A stretch of 40,016 bases of DNA from an uncultured Erysipelotrichaceae bacterium (GTDB lineage: Bacteria; Bacillota_I; Bacilli_A; Erysipelotrichales; Erysipelotrichaceae), in the NCBI GenBank assembly GCA_934699415.1, contig CAKUWO010000008.1, positions 1 through 40,016 of the forward strand, in the 5' to 3' direction. Of this stretch, positions 17,129 through 24,926 are shown in pieces (position 1 is the stretch's first letter; every line of letters starts with the position of its first letter). The notes beneath the pieces are model-generated. The model did no database searches. It had not been told where the DNA came from and saw nothing but the letters and a program-made list of their open reading frames with translations. The translations under genes and the position numbers were made by a program.

Positions 17129-17823
17129 AAATTCATATTCAGCAAGAGATTCCTTCCATCCTGATTCTTACGGCTCTTCTTTGCATTTTCTCTATTTGCA
17201 TGGGCAATGCATTGAAGAAGTTTGATGAGAAAGATCCGCTCGCCAAGCCTGAAGGTTTAGCTTTCTTAGCACTTTGGCTTGTTGAAACGATTGATGGGCT
17301 TGTAGCCCAGAGTATGAGTGAGAAAGTGGTCAAATCCTACGGTCCATACATCGGATCACTTGCGATGTACATGCTCTGCGCTAACCTATCTGGCCTATTC
17401 GGTTTTAAAACTCCAACCATGAATTTAAGCATTAACTTAGCATTAGCTGGAGTTACATGGCTTCTTATTCAGGCTGCAAGCATTAAAACCAATGGCTTAG
17501 GTGGGTACATCCACGGTTTATTTGAACCGATGCCATTCTTCGTCTTTGGTAACATCATTTCTAAATTTTCACCACTTGTATCATTATCAATGCGTTTATT
17601 TGGTAATATCTTAAGTGGTTCTATCTTGATGTCCTTAGTCTATACAGCCACTGGACTAGCTTCAGATATCTTATTAAGCTGGACCGGACTATCATTCAAT
17701 ATTGTTGGTATTATTATTGCCCCAATATTGCACTGTTACTTTGATGTATTTTCTGGATGCATCCAGATGTACATATTTATTTCGCTCACAATGGCATTTG
17801 TAAATTCAGAATTGGGCGATTAG
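17125..17823 (+). CDS. atpB: ATP synthase Fo subunit a
   Basis: Membrane stator subunit that forms the ion half-channels facing the c-ring. It has 232 residues and 5-6 hydrophobic helices. The essential arginine is visible at residue 157 in SLSMRLFGNI, followed by LSGSIL and the C-terminal helix pair with GCIQMYIFISLTM. I chose the ATG at 17125, which has AGAAGGAGAT in front and overlaps the preceding TGA by 4 bases; the frame extends to 17065 only within the previous gene. Ion specificity is better judged from subunit c, which suggests Na+. Confidence 0.93.
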   Translation: MKIHIQQEIPSILILTALLCIFSICMGNALKKFDEKDPLAKPEGLAFLALWLVETIDGLVAQSMSEKVVKSYGPYIGSLAMYMLCANLSGLFGFKTPTMNLSINLALAGVTWLLIQAASIKTNGLGGYIHGLFEPMPFFVFGNIISKFSPLVSLSMRLFGNILSGSILMSLVYTATGLASDILLSWTGLSFNIVGIIIAPILHCYFDVFSGCIQMYIFISLTMAFVNSELGD

Positions 17824-17836
17824 AAGGAGAAAAAAT

Positions 17837-18067
17837 ATGGAATTAGCAAGAGGTTTAGTAGCAATCGCAGCAGCAATGTCAGTACTCGGTGGTACAGTTA
17901 CTGGTATTTTCGAAGGTAAAGTAGCTATCAAGGCAGTTGAAATGGTAGCTAAGAACCCAGAAGCAGCAAATGAAATCAGATCTACAATGATCATCGGTGA
18001 CGCTATTTCAGAAACATGCGCTATCTATGGTTTATTAATCGCTATTCTTTTGATCTTCGTTTACTAA
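17837..18067 (+). CDS. atpE: ATP synthase Fo subunit c, probable Na+ type
   Basis: Rotor-ring proteolipid, 76 residues, two helices joined by a polar loop KNPEAANEIRS. The ion-binding glutamate is E59 in ISETCAIY. A second carboxylate, E26 in GIFEGKV, sits exactly 33 residues earlier, where Na+ rings of Ilyobacter have Gln32. T60 and Y64 occupy the positions of Ser66 and Tyr70 of that Na+ site. E/E pairs at this spacing are known from the Fusobacterium Na+ c-ring. The helix-1 glycine motif is altered: aligned positions read G, V, G, F, G instead of five glycines, which may affect ring size. The ribosome site GAAGGAG is strong, as expected for a high-copy subunit. Confidence 0.95.
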   Translation: MELARGLVAIAAAMSVLGGTVTGIFEGKVAIKAVEMVAKNPEAANEIRSTMIIGDAISETCAIYGLLIAILLIFVY

Positions 18068-18073
18068 TAACTT

Positions 18074-18107
18074 CTTTCGTATCATTTTCAAAACAACGAT
18101 AAGAAAG
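18074..18107 (+). other. Stem-loop between atpE and atpF
   Basis: CTTTCGTATC (18074-18083) pairs with GATAAGAAAG (18098-18107) at 9 of 10 positions. The 3' arm reaches into the AAAGGAG ribosome site of atpF. It could favour c-subunit mRNA stability or restrain atpF translation, helping the high c:b ratio. Confidence 0.45.
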
Positions 18108-18117
18108 GAGAGACAGT

Positions 18118-18636
18118 ATGTTGGATATCGATGTTGCAGAGCAGCTCTTTCCAAACTGGTTTTCGATTTTAACACAGTTATGCGCTACAGGCGTTCTGTT
18201 TCTCTTTGTAAAGAAATTTCTCTGGTCAACTGCTGAAGATATTATCGCTAAGCGTAAAGATCTCATGCAGTCACGTTTAACTAATGCTGAAAAACTTCAA
18301 GAAGAAGCTAAAGCAGATAGAGAAGCTAGTGCTAAAGAACTTAAAGAAGTTCAAGTTAAAGCTAGAGAAATGATCGACAGCGCTAAGAAACAAGCAAACA
18401 GCGAAAAGGATCGTATTATCAAGGAAGCAAATACACAAGCTGCTTCAACTTTGGAAAAAGCAAACATCACCATCGAAAAGCAGAAGCAAGAGCTTCGTAA
18501 AGATCTCCAGAAGGAGATCGTCGATGTTGCTCTCGCTGCCAGTGCCAAGCTGTTAGGTGAGAGCGATCTCGGAGAACAGGACAAACGCTCGATCGAATCC
18601 TTCGTGAAGGAGATCAGCAATGAGCCAGGTAAGTGA
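18118..18636 (+). CDS. atpF: ATP synthase Fo subunit b
   Basis: Peripheral stalk subunit, 172 residues. One N-terminal membrane helix (WFSILTQLCATGVLFLFVKKFLW) is followed by a long charged helix from about residue 45 to 150 rich in A, E, K and Q, which dimerises as a right-handed coiled coil. The C-terminus (VDVALAASAKLLGES) is the usual delta-binding region. An AAAGGAGAG ribosome site precedes the ATG. The 3' end overlaps atpH by 17 bases. The c-to-b gap holds a stem-loop, consistent with b being needed in fewer copies than c. Confidence 0.93.
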   Translation: MLDIDVAEQLFPNWFSILTQLCATGVLFLFVKKFLWSTAEDIIAKRKDLMQSRLTNAEKLQEEAKADREASAKELKEVQVKAREMIDSAKKQANSEKDRIIKEANTQAASTLEKANITIEKQKQELRKDLQKEIVDVALAASAKLLGESDLGEQDKRSIESFVKEISNEPGK

Positions 18637-19150
18637 GCGCTACGCTCAAGCATTCTTCTCTCTAGCACAGGAAGAAAATAAAGTTTCCGCATTAAGAGAA
18701 GAAGCTGAGCAGGCCTTAAATGTATTTGATAATAACGTTAAATCATTTTTAGGCAACAGTGGAATTACCAAACAAGAGAAGAAAGACGTCTTAATGGAAG
18801 CATTTAAAAATGCTGATGCATCTTTTAGAAATCTCTTAAATGTATTGGTAGATTCTAGTAGAGCGTTCTATACAAAAGAAGTCTTAGAAGATTTTATTAA
18901 ACTCGCAAACCAAGAGTTAAATATTCAAGAAGTCTTAGTGTATAGTGCAAAACCGCTCTCAGAAGAAGACTCCGAGAAAATTAAAAAAGCCGTAGCGGAT
19001 AAGCTCGGCAAAGAGGTAATTATTAAAAACCGTATCGACCATACTTTATTGGCTGGTACGCGTATTTACGTCAACAATCGGGTATATGACTCTTCCCTCA
19101 AAGCAAAAGTCAGTCACCTGAAAGAAGAGTTATTAAAGGAAAGCTGGTGA
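18620..19150 (+). CDS. atpH: ATP synthase F1 subunit delta
   Basis: Connects the F1 head to the b-subunit stalk (OSCP homologue). It has 176 residues. The N-terminal helical domain begins SERYAQAFFSLAQEENK, a standard opening for the family. The C-terminal part has the conserved LLAGTRIYVNNRVYDSSLKAKVSHLKEELL, corresponding to the G-x-x-V/I-x-x-x-x-x-x-D-x-S motif. It starts inside atpF, so it is coupled to it, and ends 4 bases before atpA. Confidence 0.93.
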   Translation: MSQVSERYAQAFFSLAQEENKVSALREEAEQALNVFDNNVKSFLGNSGITKQEKKDVLMEAFKNADASFRNLLNVLVDSSRAFYTKEVLEDFIKLANQELNIQEVLVYSAKPLSEEDSEKIKKAVADKLGKEVIIKNRIDHTLLAGTRIYVNNRVYDSSLKAKVSHLKEELLKESW

Positions 19151-19154
19151 AGAA

Positions 19155-20678
19155 ATGGATCTTAAACCGCAGGAAATTAGTGCGCTTTTAAAAGAGCGTA
19201 TCAAACATTACGAAGATAAGATCGATGCGGACGATGTCGGCCGTGTAATCACCGTAGGTGACGGTATCGCTATTGCACAAGGCTTAGATAAAGCCATGGC
19301 TAACGAACTTGTTGAGTTCGAAGATGGAACAATGGGAATGATCCTCAACCTTGAGGAAGATTCTGTTGGTATCGTTATCCTCGGTTCTGATGAAAATATT
19401 AAAGAAGGCCAGAGCGTTAAGAGAACAAAACAAATTACTGAAGTTACAGTAGGTGATGAGTTACTCGGACGCGTGGTAAATGCATTAGGTCAGCCAATTG
19501 ATGGCAAAGGACCTATTGCTTCAACTAAGACTCGTCCTATCGAACGTGTTGCTCCAGGTGTTATGACACGTAAGAGCGTAAATCAGCCTATGATGACCGG
19601 CTTAAAGGTTATCGATTCAATGATCCCTATTGGTAAAGGTCAGCGTGAATTAATCATTGGTGACCGTCAGACTGGTAAAACAGCTATTGCGCTGGATACC
19701 ATTCTCAACCAGAAGGGTAAAGATGTTCTTTGTATTTATGTAGCCATTGGTCAGAAAGCATCTTCTATTGCACAATTTGTTGAAAAATTACGTGTAAATG
19801 GTGCTTTAGAATATACAACAATCGTTGCAGCTACTGCTTCTGAATCTGCACCAATGCTTTATATTGCACCATATGCAGGATGCGCTATTGGTGAAGAATG
19901 GATGGAACAGGGTAAAGATGTATTAATCGTTTACGATGATTTATCTAAACATGCTGTTGCTTACCGTGCACTCTCACTTCTTTTACGCAGACCTCCAGGA
20001 AGAGAAGCTTACCCAGGTGATGTCTTCTATCTCCACTCAAGATTACTTGAGCGTGCTTGTAAATTAAATGACCAATTAGGTGGTGGTTCTATTACTGCTT
20101 TACCTATCATTGAAACACAAGCTGGTGATATTTCTGCATATATTCCTACAAACGTTATTTCTATTACAGATGGTCAGATTTTCTTACAGACTGAATTATT
20201 CAACTCAGGTATGAGACCAGCCGTTGATTCAGGCTTATCTGTATCACGTGTAGGTTCTGCTGCTCAGTACAAAGCTATTAAGCAGGTATCTAAGGGCTTA
20301 AAGCTTGAATTAGCACAATATGCTGAACTTTTAAGCTTTACACAGTTCGGTAGTGACCTTGACCCTGTAACACAGAAAACAATTGATCATGGTGCTCGTT
20401 TACAGGCAATCTTAAAACAGGCTCAATACTCACCACTTTCATTATCTGAACAGGTTGCTTCTATTTATGCTGTTGAAAATGGCTATTTAGATGGTATTGC
20501 TGTTGATAAAGTAAGTGATTTTGAAGCTTCAATGCACCAATCTTTACATCTCCGTAACCAGGCTCTTATGGATACGATTGATGAAAAGAAAGTATTAGAT
20601 GACGCACTGCTCGAGGAACTGAAAAAAGCCATCGAAGAAGCCCTTAATGACTATCAGATTCTCAACGGTGATAACTAA
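19155..20678 (+). CDS. atpA: ATP synthase F1 subunit alpha
   Basis: Regulatory nucleotide-binding subunit of the alpha3-beta3 head. Its 507 residues match the usual ~500-510. Walker A is GDRQTGKT at about residues 169-176, Walker B VLIVYDDL, and the arginine-finger region SGLSVSRVGSAAQ is intact. The N-terminal barrel (GRVITVGDGIAIAQGL) and the C-terminal helical bundle are complete. The stop shares one base with the atpG start. Nothing unusual is visible. Confidence 0.97.
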   Translation: MDLKPQEISALLKERIKHYEDKIDADDVGRVITVGDGIAIAQGLDKAMANELVEFEDGTMGMILNLEEDSVGIVILGSDENIKEGQSVKRTKQITEVTVGDELLGRVVNALGQPIDGKGPIASTKTRPIERVAPGVMTRKSVNQPMMTGLKVIDSMIPIGKGQRELIIGDRQTGKTAIALDTILNQKGKDVLCIYVAIGQKASSIAQFVEKLRVNGALEYTTIVAATASESAPMLYIAPYAGCAIGEEWMEQGKDVLIVYDDLSKHAVAYRALSLLLRRPPGREAYPGDVFYLHSRLLERACKLNDQLGGGSITALPIIETQAGDISAYIPTNVISITDGQIFLQTELFNSGMRPAVDSGLSVSRVGSAAQYKAIKQVSKGLKLELAQYAELLSFTQFGSDLDPVTQKTIDHGARLQAILKQAQYSPLSLSEQVASIYAVENGYLDGIAVDKVSDFEASMHQSLHLRNQALMDTIDEKKVLDDALLEELKKAIEEALNDYQILNGDN

Positions 20679-21532
20679 TGGCTGGAAATAAACAAGCCAT
20701 CAAAGCTCGTCTACGTTCAGTTAAGACAACTAAAAAGATCACAAAAGCCATGCAGATGATTTCAAATGCTAAGTTGGCTCGTATCCGTAAAGAAATGGAA
20801 ACAAACCGTACTTATGCAACTACACTGCATGAACTTGTTGAAGGTATCCTTAGAAATGAGGATAAGGATGTAAAGTCTGTCTTCTTTGCAGAACACAAGA
20901 GCACTAAAGCATTTAATGTTCTCTTCTGTTCTGATTTAGGATTATGTGGTGGCTATAACGCCAATATTCTTAAATATGCGCGTGAAAATATCGCTAAAGA
21001 AGATCCGCTTGTAGTGTTCGGAACTCATGCTTACAGCCAGTTGAAAAACGAGGGCTTCAATATTGTCAACCCGCTGACATCCATTGACAATCTGAATGAG
21101 ACAGAGCTCTATAAGGAAATGGATTATGGAATTGAACTTTATTGCAAAGATGAAGTTTCCAAGATTCAGATTCTTTATACTAAATTCATTAATACTGTTT
21201 CTTTTGAACCATGCATTGATGTCATTCTTCCTTATGAGAAGAGTGAATTCGAAAAAGAAGAATCAATGAAATTGGTTAAAGAAATTATTTATGACCCAAG
21301 TGTTGAAAAAGTCTTAGACGACTTGATCATCCAGATGGTTCATAATGTTGCGTATGCTTTAACACTTGAGACAAAGACAGCTGAACAAGCTTCTCGTCGT
21401 ATGGCGATGGAGAACGCAACCGATAACGCAGAAGAGCTTCAAGAGAGTCTCACGCTGCAATATAACCAAATCCGTCAGGCTGGAATTACTCAGGAAATCA
21501 CTGAAATCGTTTCTGCTGCGGATGCGGTATAG
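20678..21532 (+). CDS. atpG: ATP synthase F1 subunit gamma
   Basis: Central rotor shaft, 284 residues, slightly under the usual ~286-290. The N-terminal coiled-coil helix is AGNKQAIKARLRSVKTTKKITKAMQMISNAKL, with the conserved I(R/K)xRIxSxxxxxKIT-AM pattern. The central Rossmann-like part contains SDLGLCGGYNANI. The C-terminal helix (MAMENATDNAEE...YNQIRQAGITQEITEIVSAADA) matches the family hallmark closely. It sits between alpha and beta as usual. Confidence 0.96.
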   Translation: MAGNKQAIKARLRSVKTTKKITKAMQMISNAKLARIRKEMETNRTYATTLHELVEGILRNEDKDVKSVFFAEHKSTKAFNVLFCSDLGLCGGYNANILKYARENIAKEDPLVVFGTHAYSQLKNEGFNIVNPLTSIDNLNETELYKEMDYGIELYCKDEVSKIQILYTKFINTVSFEPCIDVILPYEKSEFEKEESMKLVKEIIYDPSVEKVLDDLIIQMVHNVAYALTLETKTAEQASRRMAMENATDNAEELQESLTLQYNQIRQAGITQEITEIVSAADAV

Positions 21533-21543
21533 AAAGGAAACCT

Positions 21544-22953
21544 ATGAACAAGAACGAGGGTAAAATCATACAGGTTATTGGACCAGTCGTTGATATTCGT
21601 TTCGACGAAGGCGAACTTCCAAACCTCAATAACGCGATCAAGGTCTCCCGTGATGACGGTCAGGAAGTAACGGTCGAAGTTGCTCAGCACATCGGTGATG
21701 ACACCGTCCGTTGCATTGCCATGACAGCTACCGATGGTCTTGCACGTGGTAACAAGTGCACAGATACAGGTGCTGCTATTAGCGTTCCAGTCGGCAAACA
21801 GATCTTAGGCAGAATGTTTAACGTCTTAGGTGAAACAATCGATGGACTTGGAGATATCCCTGCTGATACTCCATTAAAACCAATTCATCGTGAAGCACCA
21901 AGCTTTGCTGAACAGACAACCACATCGGAAATCTTAGAAACTGGTATCAAGGTTATCGACTTACTTTGCCCATATGCACGTGGTGGTAAAGTCGGACTCT
22001 TCGGTGGTGCCGGTGTTGGTAAGACCGTTTTAATGCAGGAACTTATTCATAACATCGCTATCGAACACGGTGGACAATCCGTTGTTACCGGTGTTGGTGA
22101 ACGTACCCGTGAGGGTAACGATATGTATTTCGAAATGAAAGATTCAGGAGTTCTCGACAAGACTGTATTAGTTTATGGTCAGATGAACGAATCTCCTGGT
22201 GCTCGTATGAGAGTTGCACTTTCTGGTTTAACTATGGCCGAATATTTCCGTGACCATGATCATCAGGACGTTCTTCTTTTCATCGACAACATCTTCCGTT
22301 TCACTCAGGCAGGTTCTGAAGTATCCGCCCTTCTTGGACGTATGCCTTCAGCTGTAGGTTATCAGCCTACTCTTGCTACAGAAATGGGTCAATTACAGGA
22401 GCGTATCACATCTACTGCTGATGGCTCTATTACTTCCGTACAGGCTATTTATGTTCCTGCGGATGACCTTACTGACCCAGCTCCAGCTACTACTTTCTCA
22501 CACTTAGACGCTCGTACAGTTCTTGACCGTTCAATTGCTGCTTTAGGTATTTATCCAGCAGTTGATCCACTTGAATCTTCATCACGTGTCTTAGATCCAC
22601 AAGTAGTAGGTGAAGAACACTATCGTGTTGCACGTGGTGTTCAGGAATTATTACAACGTTATAAAGAGTTACAGGATATCATTGCTATTCTTGGTATGGA
22701 AGAACTTTCAGACGAAGATAAGCTTGTTGTTGCTCGTGCTCGTCGTTGCCGTAACTTCCTTTCACAGCCATTCAACGTTGCTGAACAGTTCAACGGTACT
22801 CCTGGTAAATATGTTGCCTTAAAGGACACTGTACGTTCTTTCGGTGAAATCTTAACTGGTCGTTACGATGCTTATCCAGAACAAGCCTTCATGATGGCAG
22901 GTACCATTGAAGACGTTGTCGCTAAAGCAGAGGAATTAGGTTACCATGATTAA
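21544..22953 (+). CDS. atpD: ATP synthase F1 subunit beta
   Basis: Catalytic subunit of ATP synthesis or hydrolysis, 469 residues. Walker A GGAGVGKT at about residues 154-161 supplies the catalytic lysine. The catalytic glutamate lies in GVGERTREGND, Walker B is VLLFIDNIFR, and the DELSEED-like lever is seen as MEELSDEDKL. The C-terminal domain is complete. An AGAAAGGAAA ribosome site lies upstream. The last 8 bases overlap atpC. Confidence 0.97.
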   Translation: MNKNEGKIIQVIGPVVDIRFDEGELPNLNNAIKVSRDDGQEVTVEVAQHIGDDTVRCIAMTATDGLARGNKCTDTGAAISVPVGKQILGRMFNVLGETIDGLGDIPADTPLKPIHREAPSFAEQTTTSEILETGIKVIDLLCPYARGGKVGLFGGAGVGKTVLMQELIHNIAIEHGGQSVVTGVGERTREGNDMYFEMKDSGVLDKTVLVYGQMNESPGARMRVALSGLTMAEYFRDHDHQDVLLFIDNIFRFTQAGSEVSALLGRMPSAVGYQPTLATEMGQLQERITSTADGSITSVQAIYVPADDLTDPAPATTFSHLDARTVLDRSIAALGIYPAVDPLESSSRVLDPQVVGEEHYRVARGVQELLQRYKELQDIIAILGMEELSDEDKLVVARARRCRNFLSQPFNVAEQFNGTPGKYVALKDTVRSFGEILTGRYDAYPEQAFMMAGTIEDVVAKAEELGYHD

Positions 22954-23344
22954 GGTCACGATTATGACGCCACATGGTCTTTATAAGGAGACAGAAGCGT
23001 CGATCGTGAACGTTGTTTCGGAAGACGGTCAGCGCGGTATCCTGCCGAAACACTGGCCGGTTGTTGTATCCCTCATTATTTCTAAATTAGTAATGCAGGA
23101 AGGCGATAGCCGTGAGACATATGCAATTGCTGGTGGCACTCTTTATTGTCATGATGATGAGTGCATGATTTTAACGCCTGCTATTGAAAACGCAAGAGAT
23201 ATCGATTTAGAGCGTGCTGAAATCGCTAAGGAGCGTGCTGAAAAGCACTTAAAAGATCCTAATGCTGATATCAAGCGTGCTACTCTTGCCCTTAATAAAG
23301 CGCTGAACCGTATTGCGATTAAAAGCGCATACGATCAACATTAA
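22946..23344 (+). CDS. atpC: ATP synthase F1 subunit epsilon
   Basis: Rotor subunit that inhibits ATP hydrolysis, 132 residues. It has the N-terminal beta-sandwich (KVTIMTPHGLYKETEASIVNVVSEDGQRGILPKHWPVV) and the two C-terminal helices (DLERAEIAKERAEKHL... KRATLALNKALNRI). The P-x-G and G-x-x-G-I-L-P-x-H motifs are the usual contact region for gamma and the c-ring. The last gene of the operon, it is followed by a terminator. Confidence 0.95.
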   Translation: MIKVTIMTPHGLYKETEASIVNVVSEDGQRGILPKHWPVVVSLIISKLVMQEGDSRETYAIAGGTLYCHDDECMILTPAIENARDIDLERAEIAKERAEKHLKDPNADIKRATLALNKALNRIAIKSAYDQH

Positions 23345-23345
23345 T

Positions 23346-23374
23346 AAAAAGCCGCTATTTAGCGGTTTTTTTAT
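23346..23374 (+). terminator. Terminator of the atp operon
   Basis: The hairpin pairs AAAAGCCGCT with AGCGGTTTTT, including one G-U pair, around an ATTT loop and runs into a T tract. It starts right after the atpC stop. Confidence 0.9.
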
Positions 23375-23410
23375 GCTTACTTTTTATAAAATTGCCTATA
23401 TAAAAATTAA

Positions 23411-23426
23411 ATAACTCTGTTATAAT
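23411..23426 (+). promoter_or_regulatory. -10 box with ATAAC-N3-GTTAT palindrome
   Basis: ATAAC-TCT-GTTAT (23411-23423) merges with TATAAT (23421-23426). The same architecture occurs twice before the atp operon. It lies about 80 bases upstream of the small membrane gene. No clear -35 is seen. Confidence 0.5.
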
Positions 23427-23504
23427 ACAAGCATATATAACTACTAGATAATAATCATCATCATTTAGCCACACGCAATAATAATAGAAAATACGGTGAC
23501 CAAT

Positions 23505-23951
23505 ATGAAAAACAAGAATTATGTAATCTACAATTCTATTCAGAATATGTTTGTATGTTTAACATTAACATTATTCACAATTCTCATTACTACTTTAGAA
23601 TTTTCATTTGAAAAGATTTGTATTGGTTTTTTACAGTCTTATGTTGTGAATCAAACAATTGTCTTTATGTTAGATATGGATGTTATAGATAAATGGTTTA
23701 ATAATTTAATTAAGATTAAAGATTATAGTCTTTCTAATGCTATTATCAATACATTAATCTATGGTACAATCATCAATTTTACTAATACTATCTTTGCGAG
23801 TCGCATTAATGTTTTAACAAGATTTTTTAATGTTTATCATTGGCGTATCATGATGGGTATTTTTGCTGCTTACAATTTCTCTAAATTATCAAAATTTATT
23901 ACTAAAAAACTAACTGAGCCTAAAGAAATTCTCCAAGAAGAATTAATCTAG
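23505..23951 (+). CDS. Hypothetical membrane protein
   Basis: A 148-residue membrane protein I do not recognise. It has about four hydrophobic segments: MFVCLTLTLFTILITTL, IGFLQSYVVNQTIVFML, LSNAIINTLIYGTIINFTNTI and WRIMMGIFAAYNFSKL. An acidic/amphipathic tail EPKEILQEELI follows. I chose the ATG at 23505, which has GGTGA in front, over a GTG at 23496. The topology loosely resembles small DUF2798-like or AtpI-like proteins, but I cannot assign a family. Its promoter carries the same palindrome as the atp operon, hinting at shared control. It is convergent with the LysR gene, sharing a terminator. Confidence 0.65.
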   Translation: MKNKNYVIYNSIQNMFVCLTLTLFTILITTLEFSFEKICIGFLQSYVVNQTIVFMLDMDVIDKWFNNLIKIKDYSLSNAIINTLIYGTIINFTNTIFASRINVLTRFFNVYHWRIMMGIFAAYNFSKLSKFITKKLTEPKEILQEELI

Positions 23952-23976
23952 TAGCCTTTATTGGCTACTTTTTATA
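23950..23976 (+). terminator. Terminator between the membrane gene and the LysR gene
   Basis: AGTAGCC-tttatt-GGCTACT is followed by TTTTTAT on the plus strand. It overlaps both stop codons of the convergent genes, and may serve mainly the plus-strand gene. Confidence 0.8.
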
Positions 23977-24833
23977 AGCATTTCTTTAAGACGATTAGTA
24001 GCTAAATTTAAAGGAATATCTTTTCTAGTAATTAAACAAATATCTCTTTTAGGTATTGGTTTTTCAAGTGACAATATTTTTAAATCATCGCTATTTAGAA
24101 ATTCCAAAGGTACAAAACCAATTCCTAATCCAGCTTTAACAATTGCCAAGATTTGATCTGCTGTTGCAGCCTCAATATCATTATGATAATTAAGATTATA
24201 TTGATTAAATAATTTAGTATAAAAGGAATTAGAACTTGTATTTTCTTCTAATCCAATTAAAGGATAATTAATTAAATCTTGATAATTTAAAATATCTTTA
24301 CAATTAAAACTATTTGCAGCAATAGCTACTTCTTGGATAGTTTTAATTTTAAAAGAAATAATATCACTATAAGTATCAAAAGGGGAAGTAACCAAAGAAA
24401 TATCTACTAGTCCTTTTCTTAGTGATTCTATAGCTTGAGGAGTGGAATGGTTAGATATTTTAATTCGTATATTAGGATAGTTAGCTTTATATTCTTTTAA
24501 TACTGGTAATAATAGACAATGAAGAGCTATTTCGCTAACAGCAATTGATAAAGTTCCAGCTAATAAATCTTTATCTTTGTTTAATTCTATTTCAGCTAAA
24601 GATATTTGCTCATAAGCCAAAGCGATATGCTTATATAGTTTCTCCCCTTCAGGAGTAAGACTAACGCCGTGTCTTTGCCTAATAAATAAAGGACAAGCTA
24701 ATTCTTCTTCAAGTTTCTTAATAATACGAGAGATATTAGGTTGGTTATTATAGAGAAGTTTACTAGCTATAGTAATACTTTTATAACGAGCTACATAATA
24801 AAAAACTTTATAGTATTCATAATTGATATTCAT
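23958..24833 (-). CDS. LysR family transcriptional regulator
   Basis: A 291-residue LysR-type regulator. The N-terminal winged helix-turn-helix (YEYYKVFYYVARYKSITIASKLLYNNQPNISR...IIKKLEEELACPLFIRQRHGVSLTPEGEKL) is nearly canonical. The C-terminal periplasmic-binding-like effector domain includes GTLSIAVSEIA and AGLGIGFVPLEFL. It is transcribed away from the MATE gene at 24927 across a 93-base gap, the standard arrangement for a LysR protein controlling its neighbour. The effector is unknown. The AT-rich ATG context lacks a ribosome site. Confidence 0.92.
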   Translation of the reverse strand: MNINYEYYKVFYYVARYKSITIASKLLYNNQPNISRIIKKLEEELACPLFIRQRHGVSLTPEGEKLYKHIALAYEQISLAEIELNKDKDLLAGTLSIAVSEIALHCLLLPVLKEYKANYPNIRIKISNHSTPQAIESLRKGLVDISLVTSPFDTYSDIISFKIKTIQEVAIAANSFNCKDILNYQDLINYPLIGLEENTSSNSFYTKLFNQYNLNYHNDIEAATADQILAIVKAGLGIGFVPLEFLNSDDLKILSLEKPIPKRDICLITRKDIPLNLATNRLKEMLIKSSQ

Positions 24834-24892
24834 ATAAATATCATATATCTAAATTGCATTTTCTGCATTTCACATATATAAAAAATTAGTTT

Positions 24893-24898
24893 TATAAT
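24893..24898 (+). promoter_or_regulatory. -10 box of the MATE gene in the LysR-MATE divergent gap
   Basis: TATAAT lies 29 bases before the MATE ATG. The gap also holds a direct repeat TTGCATTTTCTGCATTT near 24854, a possible regulator contact site. No strong -35 is seen, which fits activator dependence. Confidence 0.45.
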
Positions 24899-24926
24899 TG
24901 ATAGCGTTATTAGAAAGAAGACGTTT

